Shown: positions 7,475-15,497 of the stretch, piece after piece
How the letters are laid out: each line of letters starts with the position of its first letter
Position numbering within the stretch: the stretch's first letter is position 1
Origin: Opitutia bacterium UBA977
GTDB taxonomy: Bacteria > Verrucomicrobiota > Verrucomicrobiia > Opitutales > Coraliomargaritaceae
NCBI GenBank assembly: GCA_002292345.1
Contig: DBBT01000119.1
Span: forward strand, 18,051-41,924
DNA: 23,874 nt
Direction: 5' to 3'
The notes under the pieces: model-generated
Told to the model about the DNA's origin: nothing
Database searches by the model: none
The model's input: the letters and a program-made list of their open reading frames with translations, nothing else
Translations under genes and position numbers: made by a program

Positions 7475-8563
7475 CTATACAATGAGCATGGCGTCGCCAT
7501 AACTGTAAAAGTTATAGTTATGCTCAATCGCCTCGGCGTAAAGTGCCAATAGCCATTCAATTCCCCGTTCGTCGCCAGGACTTAAAAATGCTGAAACGAG
7601 GCAGAGCAGCGTCGATTTTGGCAGGTGAAAGTTGGTGATCAGTGCATCAACGGCCTCGAGTCGGGCAGGTGGATAGATGAAGATGTCGGCCTCGGCCTGC
7701 ACCGATCCAGTTGGAGTCAGGCAAGTCTCGGGTGAGCTTTGGCTGCGCCGCATCGCATCTTCAATCGATCGCACCGAGGTGGTGCCAACCGCGACTCGTG
7801 GGCCCGGGCTGGTTTGCTGGAGAGATTCAAAGGCAGTGGCGGGAATCTCATACCATTCGTGGTGAATATTGTGGTCGAGGATGTTATCGACTTGAATGGG
7901 GTGAAACGTGCCGATGCCGACTTGCAGGGTAAGATCGTGAAATTGAGCGCCGCGAGCTTCGAGGCGGGCAATTAGATCGGGCGTAAAGTGCAGGCCGGCA
8001 GTGGGTGCGGCTACAGCCACGCGCTTGTCGTAATCGGCGTAGACGGTTTGGTAGCGCTCGTTGTCGTTGGCGCGGCGAGGATCGTCGATCGTGCGTTCGA
8101 TATAGGGCGGCAGGGGCATAATGCCAAGCCGCTCGGAAAGGTCGGTCACGGATTCGTCACGCATAGGATGGAAGCGCACGCGGTAGTTACCATTTTCGCC
8201 AGCGTTGAGCACTTCAGCACTGTATTCGCCGTCGATGCCGAAAGTGCCGACTTGTAAGGTCTTCTTGCCAGGGCGTAGCAGGCACCACCAAGTGACGGCG
8301 TCTTCTGCGGGCTGTAGCAGTAGGCATTCGACTTTACCGCCGCTGGGGCGCTGCCCAAAGATACGGGCCTTGAGCACTGCCGCGTTATTGCGAAAGAAGC
8401 GCGCGTTGGCGGGTAAATGATCACCGATTTGAGCGAACGTCGTGTGTGTAATTTGGCGGGTCTTGCGATCGATCACCATTAGTTTTGAAGCATCGCGCTG
8501 AGCGGCGGGCTCTTGTGCGATGCGTGCCGTGGGGAGGTGGTAGTCAAATAGGGCGCTGTCCAT
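7475..8563 (-). CDS. queA: S-adenosylmethionine:tRNA ribosyltransferase-isomerase
   Basis: Moves the ribosyl part of SAM onto preQ1 at tRNA position 34 to form epoxyqueuosine. The 362 residues match the family length. Signatures in order: FDYHLPTARIAQEPAAQRDASKL at the N-terminus, FRNNAAVLKARIFG (normally N-D/N-T-K-V-x-x-AR), AAPTAGLHFTP near the middle, VGIGTFHPI, HHEWYEIP, VGTTSVRSIEDA, and ITNFHLPKSTLLCLVSAF near the end. No other queuosine genes are in the window. It is divergent from the SNF2 gene; the 148-base gap holds a good promoter on the other strand. Transcription runs on toward the ECF sigma gene with a 67-base gap, so the sigma gene may share its transcript. No Shine-Dalgarno sequence precedes the ATG. 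Confidence 0.96.
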   Translation of the reverse strand: MDSALFDYHLPTARIAQEPAAQRDASKLMVIDRKTRQITHTTFAQIGDHLPANARFFRNNAAVLKARIFGQRPSGGKVECLLLQPAEDAVTWWCLLRPGKKTLQVGTFGIDGEYSAEVLNAGENGNYRVRFHPMRDESVTDLSERLGIMPLPPYIERTIDDPRRANDNERYQTVYADYDKRVAVAAPTAGLHFTPDLIARLEARGAQFHDLTLQVGIGTFHPIQVDNILDHNIHHEWYEIPATAFESLQQTSPGPRVAVGTTSVRSIEDAMRRSQSSPETCLTPTGSVQAEADIFIYPPARLEAVDALITNFHLPKSTLLCLVSAFLSPGDERGIEWLLALYAEAIEHNYNFYSYGDAMLIV

Positions 8564-8661
8564 TCAGAGGCTTTTAGACGGGCAATCCGAAAGTGTGAAG
8601 TGGGAAGTTATACTTTTATGATAACTGATACAGTCATTTTGATCAATCACGGCAAATGTCC

Positions 8662-8691
8662 TTGCGACGAGATTTTTAAAAGAGCTATAAT
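8662..8691 (+). promoter_or_regulatory. Sigma-70-like promoter of the SNF2 gene
   Basis: TTGCGA (8662-8667) and a consensus TATAAT (8686-8691) are separated by 18 bases. Transcription would begin at about 8697-8699, giving a leader of only about 14 bases before ATG 8712. This rules against the TTG at 8694, which would sit at or before the transcription start. Confidence 0.55.
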
Positions 8692-8711
8692 CCTTGGTTC
8701 AATATCTCCCT

Positions 8712-11285
8712 ATGCCTACCCGTGCATCCAGTCGTATTTATAATCAAGCCGCCCTTGAAGTGTGGTTCGAAAATGTGGCGCTCGATTGGGAGACTTTTTT
8801 TTCTAAAGAAGCGCTGCGACGCGGACGCGAGATCTATAGAAAGGGGCAGATTTCGGGAGTCGAATTAGCGGATAAGAATGTGATCATCAATTGTGCCTTT
8901 GCGCGAAAAGACACCTGTTACGTCGTGGTTGAGTGGGGTTCTGAGGGGCCGATTGTACGTTGTTCTACGGAGGATAATGCGATGGGCGATGCGGTCGCTG
9001 TCGGTGGGTTGTATGAGGTCGAAGAGTTGATCGCAGATGAGATCGACCCGTTGCCTTATGTGCCGCAATCGAAGTCAGACCTCCAAGAGGCGACCAACGT
9101 GGAAACAGCGTTGGCTAAGCAACAGAGCTCAACAGTAAATGCGAAGCAGCCTGAAGAGCCGCCTGCCCGCCGATTGACCCCGCGTTTGGAAGGGCTTAGC
9201 TCGGGCCTGCGAATGACAGCGTATTGGGTGAATTCTGATTTCTCGCAAGAAGCAGCGTTTCAAGCTGAGGGTACTAAGATGTCGAGTTCAGAACGTGAAA
9301 TTCTGGTCCGACTGACCGTTTTGGCCAAGGAGGTAGGATTCACATTTCGTCGCGATTCAAATCACTTTTTAATGCATGACCCAGAGCGAATCGCGCCGTT
9401 TTTTTCGCATACTCGCAAGCGTTGGGAAAAAATCTTTGGCTATCTAGATCTCGATCTGGATGCGCAAAGCTTGGCGGAGGGCGTGCAGCAGGTGAAGATT
9501 ATCGGCCGCGTTGAATCGGCGGGCAAGGCTGAGATGCGTGTGGATTGGCGTTTAAAGTTGGGTAAACGCTGGCTCGACCCCGAAGATGCGGAGCGCCTAG
9601 CCAAGGCGGGGCGTGGCACGCATATTGTGAAGGGACTCGGCTTGGTACAGATTGCCGAGGAACAAACTGAAGCGCTTGCGGAATGGCGCGTGGCGGCCGC
9701 AGCTGAATCAGAGGCAGCGCAAACTTGGCCGCGTTATATGGTATTTTCGTTGTTTGGTCAGCGTGGTGCGGAATTAGACTTGGAGCAAGAGTTGCAAGAG
9801 TGGCAGGCGACGTTAGAGCCGAAACATCCTGAGTCGGGGGAGCTGTTGGGGGCGGATCTTACTGAAGTGGCGTTACCTGATTTTCTACGTCCGTATCAAG
9901 CACTCGGTGTGCGCTGGATGGCGAATCTGCGGGCACACGACTGCCATGGTTTGTTGGCTGACGAAATGGGTCTGGGCAAGACACTGCAGGTTTTGACATT
10001 GTTGAATGCTTATCCATATGAGGGGAACGATAGCTTAATTGTATGCCCTGCTAGTGTGGTGCCAGTTTGGGAGAGTGAGGTTAAGCAGTGGTACCCTAAT
10101 TTGGATATAGCGGTGCTGCGCAGCGGGGAAACCTTTGAAGGCCCGTCGAGACATAAACCAAAATTGTGGATCGCCAGCTATACACAACTGCGCCGGCATA
10201 AGCATTTATTAGAGGGCACCGAATTTGGCTATGCGGTACTGGACGAGGCCCAGCAGATTAAAAATCCCGAAGCTAAAGTAACGTATGCTTGTTGTGCGAT
10301 CCGTGCAAAGTGTCGCCTCGCGCTGACGGGTACGCCAATTGAGAATCGCTTGCTGGATGTGTGGACTTTATTTCGCTTCATCATGCCAGGCTTATTGGGT
10401 TCGCGTCGTCGCTTCGAAGATGCGGCGAATTCACCAGACCTGTCGATGCGCAAGACGCTAGAGCAAACGTTGCGAAAACAAATAGCACCGTTTTTATTGC
10501 GCCGTAAAAAAGACAAGGTCGGCAAGGATCTACCGCCAAAAGTAGAGATGGATTTGATTTGTCCGATTACTGAGATGCAGCGTCAGGTTTATGAGGGCTT
10601 ATTGAACCAGGGGCGTGAGCAAATGGGCGACGATTTAATGGTAGCAATGCAGGCGAGCTCGATTAATTTCTTCACGCTGTTGACTCGCTTGCGGCAAGCT
10701 TGTTGCGATCCTGGCTTGATTCCCGACCTAGACATCGACCCGATGCAAAGCGGTAAAATTCAAATGTTACTCACCAAATTATGTGAGGCGTTGACAGGTG
10801 CAGGCGCACGTAAGGTTGTGATCTTTAGTCAGTTTGTACAGTTATTGAAGCGGGTAAAGCCGTTGATTCAAGAAGAGTTCCCTGATGTGGATATTCTGGA
10901 ATTGACGGGGCAAACAAAGGATCGAGCGAAGCCGGTGGAGGAGTTTCAACAGAAAGCGGGGCCTGCGGTGATTCTAGTCAGTCTGAGAGCTGGTGGTTCG
11001 GGGATCACTCTACACGCGGCAGATTATGTATTCTTGCTTGATCCTTGGTGGAATCCTGCGGTCGAGAGCCAAGCCGTGGATCGCGTGCACCGCATTGGTC
11101 AACGCAAGCGGGTATTCGTGTATCGTATGATTACGCAAGGCACGATTGAAGCGCGTATTCAGCATTTGAAAGCCGAGAAGCGGGAACTTTTCGAGAGTAC
11201 TTTGGGCAACCTCGGTAGTGCGCAGGATTTGCGTGAGCACTTTACTGATTTACAGGAGTTAGCGAAGTTGCTGCCACCGGAGTAG
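8712..11285 (+). CDS. SNF2-family DNA helicase/translocase
   Basis: A Swi2/Snf2-type ATP-dependent DNA translocase of 857 residues. The N-terminus (about 1-100) resembles the SWIM-type domain often found before bacterial SNF2 helicases (ALRRGREIYRKGQISG..., then YVVVEW), but it lacks the CxC...CxH zinc ligands. A middle region with short motifs leads to the ATPase core: RPYQALGVRWMA, Walker A DEMGLGKT at about 418-425, motif II DEAQ near 510, motif III LTGTPIENR near 538, then FLLRRKKDKV. Helicase C follows, with VVIFSQFVQLL near 702, GGSGITLHAADYVFLLDPWWNPAVE and the arginine-finger motif DRVHRIGQRKRV near 789. ATG 8712 is preferred over TTG 8694 because of the promoter position. Likely roles are chromatin, repair or transcription recycling; the exact one is unknown. 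Confidence 0.93.
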   Translation: MPTRASSRIYNQAALEVWFENVALDWETFFSKEALRRGREIYRKGQISGVELADKNVIINCAFARKDTCYVVVEWGSEGPIVRCSTEDNAMGDAVAVGGLYEVEELIADEIDPLPYVPQSKSDLQEATNVETALAKQQSSTVNAKQPEEPPARRLTPRLEGLSSGLRMTAYWVNSDFSQEAAFQAEGTKMSSSEREILVRLTVLAKEVGFTFRRDSNHFLMHDPERIAPFFSHTRKRWEKIFGYLDLDLDAQSLAEGVQQVKIIGRVESAGKAEMRVDWRLKLGKRWLDPEDAERLAKAGRGTHIVKGLGLVQIAEEQTEALAEWRVAAAAESEAAQTWPRYMVFSLFGQRGAELDLEQELQEWQATLEPKHPESGELLGADLTEVALPDFLRPYQALGVRWMANLRAHDCHGLLADEMGLGKTLQVLTLLNAYPYEGNDSLIVCPASVVPVWESEVKQWYPNLDIAVLRSGETFEGPSRHKPKLWIASYTQLRRHKHLLEGTEFGYAVLDEAQQIKNPEAKVTYACCAIRAKCRLALTGTPIENRLLDVWTLFRFIMPGLLGSRRRFEDAANSPDLSMRKTLEQTLRKQIAPFLLRRKKDKVGKDLPPKVEMDLICPITEMQRQVYEGLLNQGREQMGDDLMVAMQASSINFFTLLTRLRQACCDPGLIPDLDIDPMQSGKIQMLLTKLCEALTGAGARKVVIFSQFVQLLKRVKPLIQEEFPDVDILELTGQTKDRAKPVEEFQQKAGPAVILVSLRAGGSGITLHAADYVFLLDPWWNPAVESQAVDRVHRIGQRKRVFVYRMITQGTIEARIQHLKAEKRELFESTLGNLGSAQDLREHFTDLQELAKLLPPE

Positions 11286-11402
11286 TTGAGAAAGACAGTT
11301 GAGCAGTGTTAGCCTTTGTAAGGGCTAGGCTTGCCGCGTCATCATATTTAACCAGACGTACTGATACGGTCTAGCTAACAAGCCTCGCGCCTACCTCCCA
11401 AC
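11286..11402. other. Structured non-coding gap between convergent genes
   Basis: No open frame of note. Hairpin-forming pairs are seen: TAGCC/GGCTA around 11309-11327, AGGCTTG (11327-11333) with CAAGCCT (11379-11385), and between them AGACGTA-CTGA-TACGGTCT with one bulged G. Together they could fold into one branched structure. It could be the 3' end of the SNF2 transcript, a small RNA or a decayed repeat. Confidence 0.3.
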
Positions 11403-11434
11403 AAAAAACGGCTGTCTCCGTAAGGAAACAGCCG
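11403..11434 (-). terminator. Intrinsic terminator of the SWIB gene
   Basis: On the minus strand the stem CGGCTGT / ACAGCCG (11428-11434 with 11409-11415) has an inner extension TCC/GGA and is followed by six T's (the A-run 11403-11408). It lies 34 bases past the SWIB stop and would end the nif3-aroQ-SWIB transcript. Confidence 0.8.
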
Positions 11435-11467
11435 CTGGGAAGCGCTTTAGTAATTCTGAGCCGTAGC

Positions 11468-11797
11468 TTACTCAACGTTGGCGCCGACGACGGCAGCCAT
11501 TTGCATCATGTTGATGGTCTGACCTTCTTTAATGTTTCTGAGGTCAGTCAACTTGCCAGATTTACTGGTTGAGTTTGTATGACGGAAAATGGTGAGTAAT
11601 TTTGCATCGGTTACGATGAATTTGCCTGCGTTTTCAGCGGCACCATTTTCAGTCTTTGTTTGGAGACCATTATTTTTGATGTAGTCCCAGAGTTTTTTAG
11701 TGATCTCTGTGCGTGGTAGCGCAGATGCTCCCAAAAATGCTGCGAGATCAGCTTTGAGTGTTACTGGTTTGTTAAGTCCTTTTAGTTCTTCAGCCAT
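11468..11797 (-). CDS. Stand-alone SWIB/MDM2-domain protein
   Basis: A 109-residue protein made almost only of a SWIB (BAF60b/MDM2-like) domain: LKADLAAFLGASALPRTEITKKLWDYIKNNGLQ at about 15-47, the second half FIVTDAKLLTIF near 63-74, then a lysine/serine stretch and a C-terminal helix. In eukaryotes this fold occurs in SWI/SNF chromatin proteins. In bacteria it is found mainly in chlamydiae and verrucomicrobia, where it is found fused to topoisomerase or alone and is thought to act on DNA structure. Its role here is unknown. It follows aroQ by 59 bases and ends in a clear terminator, so it is probably the last gene of a leftward operon, though the gap could hold its own promoter. The start is preceded by an AT-rich stretch and no Shine-Dalgarno sequence. 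Confidence 0.88.
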   Translation of the reverse strand: MAEELKGLNKPVTLKADLAAFLGASALPRTEITKKLWDYIKNNGLQTKTENGAAENAGKFIVTDAKLLTIFRHTNSTSKSGKLTDLRNIKEGQTINMMQMAAVVGANVE

Positions 11798-11856
11798 AAT
11801 ATTTTGCTTTGTTGGTTGGTTAGTTGGTTTTGTTGAGGTGAATTGTAACGATTTGA

Positions 11857-12291
11857 TTAATCGAGCTTCGCTAAATGTTTAAGCGCGGCGACGTAGCCGT
11901 CGAAACCGAGGCCGGAGATGACGCCAATGCAGGCTTCCGCCGTCATTGAGTTCTGACGGATTTCTTCGCGGTTGTAAATATTACTAATGTGCACTTCGAC
12001 CGCAGGAAGGTCACTGCCTGTCAGAGCGTCGCGGAGGGCGAGGCTGGTGTGGGTGAATGCGCCAGGATTAATGATTATACCGAATACTTCCGAGTCCGCG
12101 AATTCGCCGATTTTATCGATGATGAAGCCTTCGTGGTTGGATTGGTAAAATTGCACTTGCACGCCTATTTCTGCAGCCTCTTTTGTGAGAAGATTTTCGA
12201 GGTCTGTGAGTGTTTGATCGCCATAGATCGACGGTTCACGTTTCCCGAGGCGATCTAGATTGGGGCCGTTGATGATGACGATGTGTTTCAT
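11857..12291 (-). CDS. aroQ: 3-dehydroquinate dehydratase, type II
   Basis: Dehydrates 3-dehydroquinate to 3-dehydroshikimate in the shikimate pathway. The frame is open to 12384, but ATG 12291 gives the standard N-terminus (MKHIVIINGPNLDRLG) and the family length of 144 residues. The catalytic residues are visible: Arg18 and Tyr23 in GKREPSIYG, the substrate loop NPGAFTHTSLALRDAL near 75-90, the catalytic His in VEVHISNIYNREEIRQNS near 100, and the closing GLGFDGYVAAL. It lies 55 bases after the nif3-like gene and 59 before the SWIB gene, probably co-transcribed. No other shikimate gene is present. There is no Shine-Dalgarno sequence (CTGCTTAAA precedes the ATG). Confidence 0.96.
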   Translation of the reverse strand: MKHIVIINGPNLDRLGKREPSIYGDQTLTDLENLLTKEAAEIGVQVQFYQSNHEGFIIDKIGEFADSEVFGIIINPGAFTHTSLALRDALTGSDLPAVEVHISNIYNREEIRQNSMTAEACIGVISGLGFDGYVAALKHLAKLD

Positions 12292-12346
12292 TTTAAGCAG
12301 GAGTTGGTGAAAGCAGATAGAAGTTCGGTGGACTTGGCAATCTACA

Positions 12347-13105
12347 TTAAAGGAAGCAGGGCGATTTGATAAAGATCCATTCAAGGCCGAATTTATCGGC
12401 TATTTCTTGGGCGAGTGCTTGGACGCCAAAGACCTCAGTGGCGTAGTGGCCACAGGGGTAGAGATTGAGCCCGAGTTCCTGCGCCATGTTAAAGTGATGC
12501 TGCCGTAGCTCTCCAGTAATGAGGGTGTCAATATGGTTGGCTTTGAGCTGGTCAACGGCGCTTTGCCCGCTCCCAGTCAGGATTGCAATGCGCTGCGGCT
12601 GTTCGCTGCCGTATTCGATGGCTTGGTAAGTGTCGGGAAAAAGGGCTTTGAGTTTGCTGGCCAGTTCGTGTCGTCCGCCTTCTGGTCCTGCGGCGATGGT
12701 GGCTATATCGATACCCTCGAAGTTGGCGAAGCCGCCAATTTTGCTCAGCCCGAGTGCTTTGGCGAGCAGGGCGTTGTTGCCGATTTCTGGATGGCAGTCG
12801 AGTGGCAAGTGGGCGCCATAGACCGCAAGATTGCCGTCGAGTGCCGTTTTTACCTTCTTATATCGGCTGCCAGTGAGTGGAATTGGCGCAGTCCAGTAGA
12901 GGCCGTGGTGACAGATGAGAAAGTCGACTCCAGTTGCGAGGGCTTGCTCAAAGGGAATTTGACCAGCATCCACGGCGGCACCGATCTTGGTAACTTTGCC
13001 GTTATTCTCGATTTGGAGGCCGTTGTGGGCGCCGGGGAAGTCTTTGACTTCGGCCTGGCGGGTGCGTGTATCACAGAAGGCAACGATCTCGGATAGCGTG
13101 GGCAT
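12347..13105 (-). CDS. Nif3-like dinuclear metal-centre protein
   Basis: A 252-residue member of the NIF3/YbgI family (also named GTP cyclohydrolase 1 type 2 homolog), which forms hexameric rings holding two metal ions per subunit. Metal-binding elements are visible: LICHHGLYW near 64-72, GAHLPLDCHPEIGNN near 97-111, and the C-terminal GELRQHHFNMAQELGLNLYPCGHYATEVFGV. The N-terminus PGAHNGLQIEN also fits the family (usually D-N-x-G-L-x-V). The biochemical role remains unsettled. It is the probable first gene of the nif3-aroQ-SWIB operon and divergent from tcdA, with a 102-base gap that holds GGAAAGT-type short repeats. No Shine-Dalgarno sequence is seen. Confidence 0.93.
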   Translation of the reverse strand: MPTLSEIVAFCDTRTRQAEVKDFPGAHNGLQIENNGKVTKIGAAVDAGQIPFEQALATGVDFLICHHGLYWTAPIPLTGSRYKKVKTALDGNLAVYGAHLPLDCHPEIGNNALLAKALGLSKIGGFANFEGIDIATIAAGPEGGRHELASKLKALFPDTYQAIEYGSEQPQRIAILTGSGQSAVDQLKANHIDTLITGELRQHHFNMAQELGLNLYPCGHYATEVFGVQALAQEIADKFGLEWIFIKSPCFL

Positions 13106-13127
13106 TAACTAAATCTAGCGTTAAAGT

Positions 13128-13152
13128 GGCAGGTGGAAAGTGGAAAGTGAGA
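13128..13152. repeat. Short tandem GGAAAGT repeat in divergent gap
   Basis: GGTGGAAAGTGGAAAGTGAGA holds tandem copies of a 7-base unit (TGGAAAG). Similar purine-rich units occur upstream of queA (8590-8606, GAAAGTGTGAAGTGGGAAG) and upstream of miaA (4956-4971, AGAAGTTGGAAGTCGA). All three lie between divergent genes. Function is unknown. Confidence 0.35.
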
Positions 13153-13207
13153 GCTAGCAGAGGATTTTTGCTTCTCATTCGGGGAGCGATCTTCTAGTTC
13201 CTCTGCT

Positions 13208-14002
13208 ATGCTAGATTATGAAGCACGTTTCGGCGCGATTGGGCGCTTGTATGGAGTCGATGGATTGAAGCGCCTTTCGGAGGCGCATGTCTGCGTGATC
13301 GGCCTAGGCGGCGTTGGCTCGTGGGCCGTGGAGGCCTTGGCGCGTACGGGGATTGGTAAGCTAACATTGATTGATATGGATGAGGTCTGTCTCAGTAATG
13401 TGAATCGGCAGTTACATGCATTGGATGGCACGATTGGACGTTCAAAAGCGGTATTACTTGGCGAGCGAGTAGCGAAGATCTCGCCGCGTTGCTTGGTCAC
13501 GGTAGAGGAGTGTTTTTTGACGGAGTCCACAATGGCGCGTTTATTGGCGCCGACCTTCGACTACATTATTGATGCGATCGATGCCACGAAGTATAAATGT
13601 CTATTGATTGCGGAGGCGCGTAAGCGTGGCTTGAAGTTAATTACCTGCGGGGGTGCAGGTGGGCGCATTGATCCGTCGCGGGTTCAAGTCGCTGATTTGG
13701 CACGCTCGATTAATGACCCGTTGCTGCTGCAAGTGCGTAAGACGCTGCGTCGCGATTTCGGCTTCCCGATGTTCAAGCGGCAGAAGTTTAAGATCGATTG
13801 TGTGTTTACGGATGAGTTGCCTATCTTTCCGACGGAGGATGGCTCAGTGTCTTGTGAGCGCGAGACTGGCGCTGATTATCGCTTGAATTGCGATCAAGGC
13901 TTTGGCTCAGCAACCTATTTGACCGGAACATTCGGCTTTTTTCTCGCCGCTGAAGTGGTCAAGCGGATCGCGTTCGGTGATGTCTCACCCACATCTGAGT
14001 AA
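13208..14002 (+). CDS. tcdA: tRNA threonylcarbamoyladenosine dehydratase
   Basis: An E1/ThiF-type enzyme of 264 residues that uses ATP to cyclise t6A37 of tRNA to ct6A. It starts with the family-typical RFGAIGRLYGVDGLKRL. The nucleotide-binding motif GLGGVGSWAVEALARTGIG is at about 33-51, followed by LTLIDMDEVCLSNVNRQLHAL (Asp contacts ATP, Asn-Arg-Gln is conserved), DAIDATKYKCLLI near 122-134, a Gly-rich loop TCGGAGGRIDPSRVQVADLARSINDPLL, and LTGTFGFFLAAEVVKRI at the end. It lacks the catalytic cysteine region of ThiF/MoeB partners in sulfur transfer, supporting TcdA. It converges with a small membrane-protein gene only 15 bases away. With miaA, queA, tadA and rsmI nearby, it adds to a set of RNA-modification genes, though not in one operon. 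Confidence 0.93.
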   Translation: MLDYEARFGAIGRLYGVDGLKRLSEAHVCVIGLGGVGSWAVEALARTGIGKLTLIDMDEVCLSNVNRQLHALDGTIGRSKAVLLGERVAKISPRCLVTVEECFLTESTMARLLAPTFDYIIDAIDATKYKCLLIAEARKRGLKLITCGGAGGRIDPSRVQVADLARSINDPLLLQVRKTLRRDFGFPMFKRQKFKIDCVFTDELPIFPTEDGSVSCERETGADYRLNCDQGFGSATYLTGTFGFFLAAEVVKRIAFGDVSPTSE

Positions 14003-14017
14003 AACGCCGCTATCAAT

Positions 14018-14386
14018 TTAAATCGATATTCTTTTGTTCTCTCGGATACTGGCACGGACTTTCTTTAGGAGCTCCTTCGGCATCTTGTCCTTACTGATGC
14101 GAAAATTGGTTTGTCGTGTTTGGATGTAATAGCCGAGGTGATCGACTTTGAGCTTCTGCATATCAGACCACTGCAACAGGATGGGCGGTTTAGGCGTTTT
14201 ACGCAGAGTGACGCCGATTTCGTCCCAGCTGATTTGTAGTCGACCGATTGAGTTGAGCGTGACCGCAATAGCGCAGATGGTAAAAAATGCGATGCCTGCA
14301 GTCATCAGATGATTTTCCTGCCGAAAGGCACTCAAACTCATCATGATGCCAAGCGCCGCATAGATGAGTGCTTTTATTTTTTTCAT
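14018..14386 (-). CDS. Small membrane protein with PH-like tail
   Basis: A 122-residue protein of no family I can name firmly. The N-terminus is basic (MKKIK) and is followed by two short hydrophobic segments at about 6-20 and 28-45. The remaining 75 residues are soluble, basic and strand-rich (ISWDEIGVTLRKTPKPPILLQWSDMQKLKV..., then KMPKELLKKVRASIRENKR), which looks like the bacterial PH-like domains found behind two membrane helices. It begins 35 bases after the pilT stop, so it is probably the last gene of the pilU-pilT transcript; a pilus link is only inferred from that. It converges with tcdA (15 bases). The sequence GAAGGA touches the ATG, too close for a normal ribosome site. Confidence 0.7.
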   Translation of the reverse strand: MKKIKALIYAALGIMMSLSAFRQENHLMTAGIAFFTICAIAVTLNSIGRLQISWDEIGVTLRKTPKPPILLQWSDMQKLKVDHLGYYIQTRQTNFRISKDKMPKELLKKVRASIRENKRISI

Positions 14387-14421
14387 TCCTTCGATTGTCG
14401 CAACAGCTGTCGGTGCTCCGC

Positions 14422-15465
14422 TTAGACTTTGAAACGTGTTTTATCGATCGCTTTCATGTAGGCTTCTTCTTTGGTAATCAGGTCTGCTTCCAGTAATTTA
14501 ACGAGTGAGGCATCCATCGAGATCATGCCTTGGTCTCGGTTCTGATCGATGATGTTGCGAATATTGGAGAGCGAGTGCGTGCGAATACAGTTTGGCAGTG
14601 CGCCATGTGTAAGAAGAATTTCATGCACGGCGATGCGACCACCGTCTTTCTTCTGACATAATAGTTGTGAGACGATGCCGCGCAGCGACTCGGCCAGCAT
14701 GATGCGGATTTGATTTTGTTCGTCGGCAGGGAAGGCATCAATGATACGATCCACCGTCTTGGTCGCGTTGTTGGTATGCAGTGTGGCAAAAACTAGCATG
14801 CCCATTGCTGCGCAGTTGAGTGCCAGGCGAATGGTTTCCATGTCGCGCATTTCGCCAATCAAAATGACATCGGGGTCGGCGCGCATCGCACCCTTGAGCC
14901 CAGCGTTGAATGAGCGTGTGTGCTCACCCACTTCACGATGAATGATGGTACTTTTTTTATCGTCATGAGTGAATTCGACCGGATCTTCGAGCGTGATAAT
15001 TTGTTTCTGCGAGGTTTCGTTGACGTGGTTGATTATGGCCGCGAGCGTGGTTGACTTGCCACTACCGGTAGGGCCCGTGACGAGCACCAAGCCGTTTTGG
15101 TAAGAGGCGATCGCCTTCAATGCGACGGGTAAGTCGAGCTCGTCGATGCTGGCAATTCGCGACGGAATCTGGCGCAGGACGGAGGCCATGCCCCAGCTGT
15201 TTTTAAACAGGTTCATGCGGAAGCGCGCTTTTCCTTGGATCTCATGCGCGAGGTCAACATCGCCTGTCTGCATGAAGGTTTCCCAGCGGTGAGCCGGAGT
15301 GACTTCTTTGAGTAGCGCTTCCATTTCGCGTGCGCCGATCGGTTGCTCGTTGAGCAGATGGATGACGCCATCGATCCGTGTCTTTGGCGGGGAGTCGACA
15401 GCGAGATGGAGATCGGAGCCTCCTTTGGCGAGCATGTCAGTCAGCAGTGTATCCAATTCGTTCAT
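14422..15465 (-). CDS. pilT: Type IV pilus retraction ATPase
   Basis: A hexameric motor ATPase that depolymerises type IV pili, driving twitching, adhesion and DNA uptake. It has 347 residues, the usual PilT length. The N-terminal PAS-like domain carries the signature GGSDLHLAVDSPPKTRIDG at 15-33. Walker A is GPTGSGKST at 131-139, the Asp box ITLEDPVEF at 157-165, Walker B ILIGEMRD at 201-208, and the His box ATLHTNNA at 227-234. The PilT-type AIRNLIRE motif appears in altered form as SNIRNIIDQ near the C-terminus. It follows the PilU-like gene by 32 bases. No pilin or assembly genes are in the window, so the pilus itself is encoded elsewhere. Confidence 0.95.
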   Translation of the reverse strand: MNELDTLLTDMLAKGGSDLHLAVDSPPKTRIDGVIHLLNEQPIGAREMEALLKEVTPAHRWETFMQTGDVDLAHEIQGKARFRMNLFKNSWGMASVLRQIPSRIASIDELDLPVALKAIASYQNGLVLVTGPTGSGKSTTLAAIINHVNETSQKQIITLEDPVEFTHDDKKSTIIHREVGEHTRSFNAGLKGAMRADPDVILIGEMRDMETIRLALNCAAMGMLVFATLHTNNATKTVDRIIDAFPADEQNQIRIMLAESLRGIVSQLLCQKKDGGRIAVHEILLTHGALPNCIRTHSLSNIRNIIDQNRDQGMISMDASLVKLLEADLITKEEAYMKAIDKTRFKV

Positions 15466-15497
15466 CTATGAAATTCTCTTTTTCGGGGAGGGAGGGG

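Noticed and set aside
8694..8711. TTG start for the SNF2 helicase
   Set aside because: It lies at or before the transcription start expected from the TATAAT at 8686-8691.
12533..13096. 187-codon open frame antisense to the nif3-like gene
   Set aside because: The nif3 frame has conserved metal-binding motifs; the antisense product has none and no promoter context.
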